The position numbers were made by a program, and so were the translations under genes. 64,000 nucleotides of DNA from Gemmatimonadaceae bacterium (GTDB lineage Bacteria > Gemmatimonadota > Gemmatimonadetes > Gemmatimonadales > Gemmatimonadaceae): contig JAUQWM010000015.1 in the NCBI GenBank assembly GCA_030835125.1, forward strand, positions 62,001 to 126,000, written 5' to 3'. The notes beneath the pieces were generated by a model, which did not search any database, was not told where the DNA came from, and saw nothing but the letters and a program-made list of their open reading frames with translations. Positions 17,551-24,754 of the stretch are shown piece after piece. How positions within the stretch are numbered: the first letter of the stretch is position 1; every line of letters begins with the position of its first letter.

Positions 17551-19278
17551 ATGACGCGACTTGCTCGGCTTCGGAGTCCGGTACCGGGTCGGACGTGGGC
17601 GGCGGTACTGCTGTGCTGGGTGGCAACCGGGTGCTCTGTCGACGAGCCAACAGGAGTAGCAAAGGCGGTTCCAGCGCGGCCGGAGGCCGCCCTGGTGGAG
17701 GACCAAGGTGGAGAATCGCTCACGCGGTGGGCGACGCTGGGGGATGACTCGCTCTGGAAGCACGTCGAGGCGTCCAATGGCGTGGTTGACGTCGGCCTTC
17801 GTCAGCCGGGTCACGCCAACGGACTCAGGCGCGGGCGTGTCCAGGTGACCGCGGGCCATCGGGCGAATGGCCGATCCGCGATCGCGGGGATTCGCGGGGT
17901 CGAAATCATCTCGGCCGATACCCTGCTCCCGATCCTGAAGGTACGGGTTCGCAGCACGGCGGCCCTTGCCCGGCTCCGCAAGCTCCCACACGTGGAGTAC
18001 GTGGAGCCCGGGGCGTTTACCAGCGTGCGGACCAGCCGGCGTGCCCTGGCGTGGAACGATCTCGAGATGGGCTGTTCCACCACCGGCTATGCGGGTCCGA
18101 CGACCAACGGGGTGGTGGCTCCTGGCGACCTGTTGCCGTGGAACTATCGGGCGATGCGGATCGACTCTGCGTGGGCGTTCGGCGCGACCGGGCGCGGGAT
18201 CACGGTGGGGGTCGTGGACACCGGACTGGACGATGGCCAGATCGAGATGAACGAACGGTTCTCGACTGGCTGGAGCACGGGCCGCACGTTCACGAAGGAG
18301 GCGACCAAGCCCCGCACGGGGGTGCAGAACCCCTGGGACGACACCTGTGGCCATGGCACGCGCATGGCGTCCGTGGTCGGAGCGCCGAGGAACGGCTATG
18401 GCATGCTGGGCGTGGCGTGGGGGGCGAACCTCTACGGCGTGCGTGTCGATGACGACGTGGTGCTGACCGAGGTCGAAGCCACCCGGCTGGGGATTCGACG
18501 CGCCGCCGAGCAGTCGCACGTCCTCACCATGGCGTTCGGCACGTGGGCCCACTACTCGTCGATCGCGCAGGAGATTGAGTACTGGTACTACAACTCCGAG
18601 CGGGTCATGCTTGCCGCCGCGGGCACCTATCCGTGCTGGGATCCCGTGAAGGTGGTGAGCTTCCCCGGGACGCTCTCGACCGTGGTGACGGTCGCGGCGC
18701 TGGATGAGATGGGCGGCATTTCGTGCAACAGCGGCCGCGGTCACCAGGTGGACTTCGCCGCCTTCACCAACCAGCCGGCGATGGGACTCGGCCACCTGGG
18801 ACCGGGGCTCGTTGGTCTCGGCGGGTCATCCGGCGCGACGGCGGTCATCGCGGGGATGACCGCGCTGTACCTCGAGAACAATCCGCTCGCGACGCGATCG
18901 CAGGTGCTGTCCGCGCTCACCGCCGCGGCATCGCCCACCGGATTCCGGTCACCAATCACCGGGTTCGGCGCGCCGAACGGCCTCTGTCTCGTCGGGCAGA
19001 TGTGTGCCGCGTGGATCGAGGGCCCGACGCTGATCCAGTCTTCCGGTACCTACTCCTGGTCCGCGCGCCAGATGGGGAGCAAGGGGACCGTGACGTATAC
19101 ATGGGACACGGGGGCGACCACGCCCGACGTCAGCCGGTACGTGTCCGTGACACCAGGTATGGCCGAATACACCTTCTCCGTCACCGTCACCATCCGCGAT
19201 ACCCGCAGCGGTCGCACGTACACGGTTTCCAGGCCCGTCGTCGTGCGCGACCCGTACGGGTGCCCAACCTGCGCCTGA
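17551..19278 (+). CDS. subtilisin-like serine peptidase (S8), probable lipoprotein
   Basis: The 575-residue protein starts at the ATG at 17551, downstream of AGGGGGA. A signal with a possible lipobox (VATGC, Cys28) is followed by an inhibitor-like propeptide segment (LPILKVRVRS to YVEPGAF). The catalytic triad is visible: Asp223 in VVDTGLD, His268 in CGHGTRMAS and Ser427 in GGSSGATA. The last 90 residues form a beta-rich domain (GPTLIQSSGTYSWSA to TYTVSRPVVV) like an immunoglobulin or PKD-type fold. The cysteine-rich ending CPTCA is unusual. It should act outside the cytoplasm. A small secreted protein gene follows after 2 bases. Confidence 0.88.
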   Translation: MTRLARLRSPVPGRTWAAVLLCWVATGCSVDEPTGVAKAVPARPEAALVEDQGGESLTRWATLGDDSLWKHVEASNGVVDVGLRQPGHANGLRRGRVQVTAGHRANGRSAIAGIRGVEIISADTLLPILKVRVRSTAALARLRKLPHVEYVEPGAFTSVRTSRRALAWNDLEMGCSTTGYAGPTTNGVVAPGDLLPWNYRAMRIDSAWAFGATGRGITVGVVDTGLDDGQIEMNERFSTGWSTGRTFTKEATKPRTGVQNPWDDTCGHGTRMASVVGAPRNGYGMLGVAWGANLYGVRVDDDVVLTEVEATRLGIRRAAEQSHVLTMAFGTWAHYSSIAQEIEYWYYNSERVMLAAAGTYPCWDPVKVVSFPGTLSTVVTVAALDEMGGISCNSGRGHQVDFAAFTNQPAMGLGHLGPGLVGLGGSSGATAVIAGMTALYLENNPLATRSQVLSALTAAASPTGFRSPITGFGAPNGLCLVGQMCAAWIEGPTLIQSSGTYSWSARQMGSKGTVTYTWDTGATTPDVSRYVSVTPGMAEYTFSVTVTIRDTRSGRTYTVSRPVVVRDPYGCPTCA

Positions 19279-19280
19279 CC

Positions 19281-19688
19281 ATGAAACCACTCCCACTGGC
19301 CGTACTCGCGCCGTTTCTCCTCCTCGCCTTCGTGACGGAGGTCCCAGCCCAGGCACCAGTCCGCGCCGATTCGGCTCGGAAGGCCGACCTGGTTACGCCG
19401 GTAACGAGGACGCTGGCGCAGCCGAATCGCGCCGGGGTCCCGGCACGGCCTGCCTGCACGGACCCGATTTCCTGTCCTTCGCCAGGACCCACCCAGGACC
19501 GCACCGTGCAGCGCAGTCGTTATGCGTTCTGGGGGTTCGTGATTGGCGCCGGCGTGGGCTGGATGGTCTACGCCCAGGCCTGTGAGAACGCGGACTGTTA
19601 CGGGTTCTCCGGCGGCATCCTGCTCGCGGCCGCCGGCGGCCTGCTGGGAATGGTGGTGGGGCTGTTGGTCGGGCCGGCGCCGAGCTGA
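19281..19688 (+). CDS. small secreted or membrane protein of unknown function
   Basis: The 135-residue protein starts at an ATG two bases after the subtilase stop, so it is almost certainly cotranslated with it. It has a signal peptide (LPLAVLAPFLLLAFVTEVPAQA), a Pro, Arg and Cys-bearing middle (PACTDPISCPSP), a membrane-like segment near FWGFVIGAGVGWMVYAQAC, and a Gly-rich second segment (ILLAAAGGLLGMVVGLLVG). Four cysteines would allow two disulfides. No family recognised. It may be a partner of the peptidase. Confidence 0.65.
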   Translation: MKPLPLAVLAPFLLLAFVTEVPAQAPVRADSARKADLVTPVTRTLAQPNRAGVPARPACTDPISCPSPGPTQDRTVQRSRYAFWGFVIGAGVGWMVYAQACENADCYGFSGGILLAAAGGLLGMVVGLLVGPAPS

Positions 19689-19693
19689 CTAAA

Positions 19694-19808
19694 GGCGAGG
19701 TCAGAGGTCAGAGGTCCGAGGTCAGAGGTCAGAGGTCAGAGGTCCGAGGTCCGAGGTTTGGCTCCAATCCAGACCTCCGACCTCTGACCTCGGACCTCCG
19801 ACCTCGCC
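19694..19808. repeat. GAGGTCAGAG tandem and inverted repeat at a convergent junction
   Basis: About seven copies of the 9-10-base unit GAGGTC(A/C)GA fill 19696-19757. After a 13-base spacer, the reverse complement of the array fills 19771-19808. The two arms can pair over more than 35 bases with few mismatches. It lies between the stop codons of convergent genes, so it could act as a two-way terminator. Confidence 0.9.
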
Positions 19809-20546
19809 CTACCTGAGTTCGCGGATCTTGATGTTCCTGAACTCCACCCGGCCGCCGTGCTCCTGGAGGCCGATGTGGCCACGCATCGCCTTTCCGTATT
19901 GTGGCCACGCCGCGAACTTGGCTCCGGCGACGCGCTTCGCCCAGTCGGGGCTGCCCTGCTCGTACTCGACGACCTTCTGGTCGTTGAGCCAGTGCTCGAC
20001 GTGGGCGCCCCGGGCCACGATGCGGGTGCTGTTCCATTCACCCGCTGGCTTGACCACCCCTCGGGGCACGCCGTACAGCCCGTAGTCCGACCCGGCCGAG
20101 GTCAGTTCGTTCTGGCCGTCGCGATGGCCGGCATCGTCGAGGACCTGGTACTCGGGGGCGCCGTGGTAAATCCACTCCAGTCCTTCGACGGCGCGATAGA
20201 AAATGCCGCTATTGCCGCGAGGCTCGAGCTTCCAGTCCAGCCGGAGGTCGAAGTCCCCGAACTGCTCCCTGGTGATGATGTCGGCCGCGGGGGCGACCCG
20301 GGTGAGGGAGCCGCCCTCGGCCCGCCACCCCGATGGCATCGAATCTGCGCCGTACGCACGCCATCCCGTGGTGGACGTACCGTCGAACAGCAGACGCCAC
20401 CCTTCGGCCTGCTCGGCCGCGCTGAGGGTGTTCGGCATCGCCGCCACGGTCAGGGGAGCCCCGGTGTCGGGCGCGGGCGTTCCGGCCTTTCCGCAGGCCA
20501 TTGCCGCGCCCAGGAGCCACAGGGCTTTCGCATTCGATCCACGCAT
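19809..20546 (-). CDS. DUF1080 (3-keto-disaccharide hydrolase-like) lipoprotein
   Basis: The 245-residue protein starts at the ATG at 20546. It has a lipoprotein signal (ALWLLGAAMAC, lipid Cys at about 18). The DUF1080 jelly-roll domain shows GWRLLFDGTSTTGW, DFDLRLDWKLEPRGNSGIFYR and GHIGLQEHGGRVEFRNIKIREL. Members of this family have been shown to cleave 3-keto-glycosides. It is 11 bases downstream of the Gfo/Idh/MocA oxidoreductase gene and in the same operon, which would supply a C3-oxidised sugar. Confidence 0.9.
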   Translation of the reverse strand: MRGSNAKALWLLGAAMACGKAGTPAPDTGAPLTVAAMPNTLSAAEQAEGWRLLFDGTSTTGWRAYGADSMPSGWRAEGGSLTRVAPAADIITREQFGDFDLRLDWKLEPRGNSGIFYRAVEGLEWIYHGAPEYQVLDDAGHRDGQNELTSAGSDYGLYGVPRGVVKPAGEWNSTRIVARGAHVEHWLNDQKVVEYEQGSPDWAKRVAGAKFAAWPQYGKAMRGHIGLQEHGGRVEFRNIKIRELR

Positions 20547-20557
20547 TCGGTTCCCGG

Positions 20558-22105
20558 TCAGAGTGCCCAACCCGCGCGATATTCGCGGGTCAGGTACTGG
20601 TTGGCTTCAGGGACGTTCGTCACCGTCATGTTCGCCGCGTCGTACTCGATGCGCTTGTTCTGTCCGGCGCGCAGCGCCACGATCCCGAGCAGCATCACCT
20701 CGGTGAGCGGCGCGGCGTAGTCGAACGGGCAGCTCGCCGTGGTCTCCCCCTTGCAGGCCTGCGCCCAGTTCACCTCGTGCCCCGTCTCCACGCGCGGGAA
20801 CGTCCGCGCGACGTTCTCCGCCTCGGCGGCGAGGGCCGCCGGGAAGACCTTCGGGTTGTCGCCGTAGGTCTGGTGGGTGATGTAGCCCTTCTCGCCGACG
20901 AAGATCGCGCCGCCGCCGTCGCCGCTCGGTGCCGGGACGTCCGCCAGCAGCATCGGGGAGAGTCCGCCGTCGTACCAGTACAGCGTCACCGGCGGCTTGC
21001 TGCCGCGGGCGGCGAACTCGTACTTCGTGGTCATCGCCAGCGGGTACGAAGCCGGGTTGGCCGCCGGGCCGCCCCAGGGCGTCGAGTGCGAGATCACGGA
21101 CGTAGGCAAGGTCAGGCCTAACGACCAGTAGGCCTGGTCCATCAGGTGCGCGCCCATGTCCCCGATGGCGCTTACGCCGAAGGGCACCCAACCGCGCCAG
21201 CTGAACGGGTGGTACGCCGGGTGGTACGGGATGTCCGCCGCGGCGGGCCCAAGGAAGAGGTCCCAGTTGAGGCCCTGGGGCAGCGTGCGTGGGTTGGCGG
21301 CCATCGCGTTGAGGATGGCGCGGTTCACCGTGCCGACGTTCCAGCTGGGTGGCGCGGGCGGCAGCGCCGATGGGTTCGGGGGCGGCGCGGACGGCGTCGC
21401 GGCCGCCGCCTGGGGCGCCGGGATCTGGGTGGGACCGGGGATGCCCTGGGCCCAGTACCGCTGTGGCCGGTCCGTCCAGACGTGCACCTCGCGAACGGCG
21501 CCGATGACGCCGGCGTTGATCCAGTCGTGGATGCGCCGGGTCCCTTCGCGCGAGTGGCCCTGGTTCCCCATCTGCGTCGCCACCTTCGTCTCGCCGGCGA
21601 CGCGGGCGAGGAGGCGCGCCTCGTAGACCGAGTACGTGAGCGGCTTCTGCACATAGACGTGCTTGCCGGCGCGCATCGCGGCGACGGCCACCGGCGCGTG
21701 CAGATGGTCGGGCGTCGCGATGACGATCGCTTCGATATCCCGCTGCTTGTCGAGCATCTCGCGGAAGTCGGCGTACTTCGCGGCTTTCGTCCAGGCGTCG
21801 CGGAGCTTCAGGGCGGCCTGGGAGACGACCCCCTCGCGGTTCGGCCGGACGCGGCCCGCCAGCTGGCGCTCGACGTATCCCGGATCGACATCGCACACTG
21901 CCACGAGGTTCTCGCCGGCGTTCACCAGCTCCTCGGCGTTCGACATGCCCATGCCGCCAAACCCGACGACGGCGAAGTTGAGCGTGTCCGACGGAGCGCG
22001 CCGGAGCGGCGTCGCACCGAGCACGTGCCGCGGAACGATCATGGCCCCCAGCGCGAGCTTCGTGCTGTCGGCGACGAAGTCCCGTCGAGTGAAGTGGCTG
22101 GACAT
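20558..22105 (-). CDS. Tat-exported Gfo/Idh/MocA family oxidoreductase
   Basis: The 515-residue protein opens with a twin-arginine signal ([21 protein letters not shown]). The NAD(P)-binding Rossmann domain shows [15 protein letters not shown] and CDVDPGY, and the sugar-dehydrogenase motif [18 protein letters not shown] carries the catalytic lysine of this family. A Pro and Ala-rich insert ([21 protein letters not shown]) sits before the C-terminal beta domain. It probably oxidises a glycoside in the periplasm with a bound cofactor. Its pairing with the DUF1080 hydrolase supports a 3-keto-sugar route. Confidence 0.9.
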   Translation of the reverse strand: MSSHFTRRDFVADSTKLALGAMIVPRHVLGATPLRRAPSDTLNFAVVGFGGMGMSNAEELVNAGENLVAVCDVDPGYVERQLAGRVRPNREGVVSQAALKLRDAWTKAAKYADFREMLDKQRDIEAIVIATPDHLHAPVAVAAMRAGKHVYVQKPLTYSVYEARLLARVAGETKVATQMGNQGHSREGTRRIHDWINAGVIGAVREVHVWTDRPQRYWAQGIPGPTQIPAPQAAAATPSAPPPNPSALPPAPPSWNVGTVNRAILNAMAANPRTLPQGLNWDLFLGPAAADIPYHPAYHPFSWRGWVPFGVSAIGDMGAHLMDQAYWSLGLTLPTSVISHSTPWGGPAANPASYPLAMTTKYEFAARGSKPPVTLYWYDGGLSPMLLADVPAPSGDGGGAIFVGEKGYITHQTYGDNPKVFPAALAAEAENVARTFPRVETGHEVNWAQACKGETTASCPFDYAAPLTEVMLLGIVALRAGQNKRIEYDAANMTVTNVPEANQYLTREYRAGWAL

Positions 22106-22179
22106 GTCGATTCGGTGGGTTCGGGGAATGGACTCAGGCGGCGGACAACCCTACAACTTTGGCATTTCGAGCGGCGGGA

Positions 22180-22284
22180 CGCGAGGGTGAGCCGTGGGAC
22201 TCGAAGGGCCGGAAGGCCAAGGCCATAGGCTCACCCGCGGGAGCTGGACGTTGCATAAGTCATTGCCAAAAACGGCCCTTGCCA
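22180..22284 (+). promoter_or_regulatory. candidate structured leader RNA with alternative pairing near the start codon
   Basis: A 9-base-pair outer stem (GGGTGAGCC at 22185-22193 with GGCTCACCC at 22228-22236) can be extended by CGC/GCG across a two-base bulge. It encloses a GGCC-GGAA-GGCC tetraloop hairpin (22207-22218). AAGGGCC (22204-22210), the 5' side of that hairpin, is also an exact complement of GGCCCTT (22274-22280), which lies just before the ATG at 22285. The two folds are mutually exclusive, as in a translational switch. No known riboswitch class was recognised. Confidence 0.45.
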
Positions 22285-23229
22285 ATGGACGAGGTACCGG
22301 GACAAATAGATGCAGCGGGCACTGCACTATCGGCATCGCCGATTCCAACCTCCGACAGCGTGATTCAGGAATCGTCCCAGAGCACTGAAGACCTCGGCAC
22401 GCTCGACGACCAGTCGCCGGCTGACGAGTTGACCGTCGTGCCGAGGTCGGGCGCCCGCTCCGTGTCGGGGGGAACTCGCTTCGTGGTCGTCGAAGCGGCC
22501 TGCGGTGACCTCGTACGGGAGGCGCTGGCCGGGGCGGTGTCACCGCTGTGGAGGGCCACGGTGGTGGACCTGGACAGCCTCCATGCCGTGCGCCCGGCCT
22601 CGATGATCTCGAAGGCGGCCGTGGTGGTTCTGGGCGGCGCCGACAGCCGGCTCCCCTCGGTCGAGACGATCGCCCAACTCCGGTCGATGCATCCCCAGGT
22701 GGGGATCTATGTCATCGCCGACCGCGTCGCCGATGTGGCCCGCCAGCTCCCGGCGCTGGCCGCCGCCGGCGTGGACGAGGTGTTCTGCCGGGACGCCGCG
22801 GGCGAGGTGGACGCGTTCCGCGAGACCCTCGCCCAGCGCGTCGGTGCCCCGGCCCCCGCGACCGAGTTGCGCCACGTCTGGAAGTGGTTCCGCGACGTGC
22901 CGGAGCGCGCACTCGTTATGCATTGCGTGCGGAATGCGTTCCGCGAGGACAACTGGGCCATCCGGACGAAAGTCTTCGGGGCCTGCCGGCGGACCCTGCA
23001 GAACCGGGTGGCGGGCATCGGGCTTCCCAGTCCCGGACTGCTGGCGCGATGGGGTCGCGTGCTCCACGCACAGGAACTCGAGCGTCGGGGCGTGGAGCCT
23101 GCCACCGTCGTCGCCCAACTCATCGGCTTGCCCTCGGCGAGCGCCCTCCACCGGGCCCGGCGGCGGGTTCGCAAGGCGCTGATGGAACGGGGCGGCCAGT
23201 CCCTCGTCTTCGTGTCGCTGCTGAAGTAG
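22285..23229 (+). CDS. receiver-like plus AraC-type helix-turn-helix regulator
   Basis: The 314-residue protein has a Ser, Asp-rich unstructured first 65 residues. An alpha/beta domain that looks like a degenerate receiver follows (VVVLGGADSRLPSVETIAQLRSMHP, IYVIADR). The C-terminal AraC-type helix-turn-helix shows RTLQNRVAGIGLPSPGLLARWGRVLHAQEL and SASALHRARRRVRKAL. No clear phosphoacceptor Asp is visible in the middle domain, so control may be by another signal. The ATG at 22285 lacks a Shine-Dalgarno sequence and follows the structured leader. Confidence 0.75.
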   Translation: MDEVPGQIDAAGTALSASPIPTSDSVIQESSQSTEDLGTLDDQSPADELTVVPRSGARSVSGGTRFVVVEAACGDLVREALAGAVSPLWRATVVDLDSLHAVRPASMISKAAVVVLGGADSRLPSVETIAQLRSMHPQVGIYVIADRVADVARQLPALAAAGVDEVFCRDAAGEVDAFRETLAQRVGAPAPATELRHVWKWFRDVPERALVMHCVRNAFREDNWAIRTKVFGACRRTLQNRVAGIGLPSPGLLARWGRVLHAQELERRGVEPATVVAQLIGLPSASALHRARRRVRKALMERGGQSLVFVSLLK

Positions 23230-23364
23230 CGATCGGACCCTCCGGTTCGCCGGTCCTGTCGCGCGCCACCTGAAATGGTATGTTGGGCCGGATCGGCGCA
23301 GTGGATCGCACCGCGCCGGTTCGGTCCAGTCGCTCCACGTGAGCGCGGCCACTCGGGAGGGAGC

Positions 23365-24612
23365 ATGCGATTCCAGCGCGAGGTTCCGCACACCGTGCTC
23401 GTTGCGCTCGTGGCGGTGACCCTGAACGGTGTGACGACCGGGGCGCAGTCGGCATCCGACAGCGCGGGAGCCCGGATCGTCGAGAACGCGCGACCGGTGC
23501 TCGACGGCCCAAGGGCATGGAAGGTCGACGCCGCGCCGTTCGTCGTGATTGGCGGATCGACCACGGAGACGGACACCCTCGGGGAGCTGAACCTCGTGAT
23601 GGGGGCCACGCGACTCAGCGACGGGCGCTGGGCGGTTGGTGTCCAGGGATCGAGCACCGTTCGCTTCTACGACGCCACCGGCACGATGACGGGATCGGCG
23701 GGCCGAAAGGGGCAGGGTCCGGGTGAGTTCCAGCAGCTCATGGGCACCCGCACGATCCGGGGCGACACGCTGTTCGTCACGGACAACGGTGAAGTCGAGC
23801 TGTTCACGAGTGACGGGAAGTTCGCCGGCCAGGGGGCGTCGGAGGCGCGCAACCTGAGGTTCATCTTCCCGACGGTCATCTTCTCCGATGGGTCATACCT
23901 CGGCGTCAAGTACGACGATCGAGTGCCACCGGCAGGTCGTGCCCGGAGGCGCAACCCGGTGGTCCGGGTGTCACGCGACGGAGCGGCGGTCGACACCATC
24001 GGGGCGCTCGAGTCTGCCGAGGAGATCTTCGATGGCCGGTTGCCCTTTGGTCGCGCCGTCGCGTTCTCGCAGCGCTCCCTGCTCGCTGGTGACGACGGCC
24101 GGTTCTTCGTGGCCTCGCCGTCGCAGCCCGAGATCGTGCAGTTCGATCTCACGGGGAAGGCAATCCGCCGGATTCGGTTCCCTGAGCGGAAGGCCGCCGT
24201 CGGCGCCGAGGCAATCCGCGCCTTGCGGGAATGGTACCTGTCGGCGCCCGGCGAAAATGGCCAGCCCATGCCGCCTGCGATGCGGGCGCGCCGGGAGCAG
24301 AGCCTCGAGCGCACGGTGTATGCCGACGCGTTCCCTCCGTTCGGACAGCTCCTCGTCGACCGGTCCCGAAACCTCTGGGTCCAGCGATTCGACTATCACA
24401 GCGCCTTTCTCACGCCCGGTCCCGTGCGGACGCAGACGATGTCGGTGGCCTCGACTTGGGACGTGGTCGATCCCGAGGGTCGCTGGCTCTGCACCGTGCA
24501 GCTACCTGCCAGGTTCACGCCGCTCGAGATCGGCGGCGACTACATCGCTGGCCTGGCCCGTGACGAGGACGACGTCGAGCAGGTTCGCGTCTACCGGCTT
24601 CGAAAGTCCTGA
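23365..24612 (+). CDS. secreted beta-propeller protein of the 6-bladed (NHL-like) type
   Basis: The 415-residue protein starts at an ATG with GGGAGG upstream. It has a signal peptide (TVLVALVAVTLNGVTTGAQS). The mature part shows repeated blades (RFYDATGTMTGSAGRKGQGPGEF, LFTSDGKFAGQG, IVQFDLTGKAIRRIRFPE), the pattern of 6-bladed propeller proteins common in Bacteroidota and Gemmatimonadota. The motif GRKGQGPGEFQ is typical. Its role is unknown; such proteins may bind or sense extracellular ligands. The S9 peptidase gene starts 142 bases downstream. Confidence 0.8.
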   Translation: MRFQREVPHTVLVALVAVTLNGVTTGAQSASDSAGARIVENARPVLDGPRAWKVDAAPFVVIGGSTTETDTLGELNLVMGATRLSDGRWAVGVQGSSTVRFYDATGTMTGSAGRKGQGPGEFQQLMGTRTIRGDTLFVTDNGEVELFTSDGKFAGQGASEARNLRFIFPTVIFSDGSYLGVKYDDRVPPAGRARRRNPVVRVSRDGAAVDTIGALESAEEIFDGRLPFGRAVAFSQRSLLAGDDGRFFVASPSQPEIVQFDLTGKAIRRIRFPERKAAVGAEAIRALREWYLSAPGENGQPMPPAMRARREQSLERTVYADAFPPFGQLLVDRSRNLWVQRFDYHSAFLTPGPVRTQTMSVASTWDVVDPEGRWLCTVQLPARFTPLEIGGDYIAGLARDEDDVEQVRVYRLRKS

Positions 24613-24754
24613 CCCCCGCCATCGGCGTCGCGACTCGGCCTCGCCGGTTTACGTCTCGGCCCGTATCGTACGTCGACCCGGCGACCTCGTGGCGGCCGTC
24701 CGGGCCGTTTTCGTCCACGCGTCAGCTCCTTCCGTTCGCCTCGGAGACCGTCGT

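Noticed and set aside
17362-18795. Open frame of 477 codons on the minus strand
   Set aside because: It is antisense to the subtilase gene, which has a signal and a complete catalytic triad.
22180-22240. Cyclic di-GMP (GEMM) riboswitch ahead of the AraC-type regulator
   Set aside because: A GGGAC-GGCC pattern is reminiscent, but the conserved CACGCACAGGGCAAACC block and receptor positions are missing.
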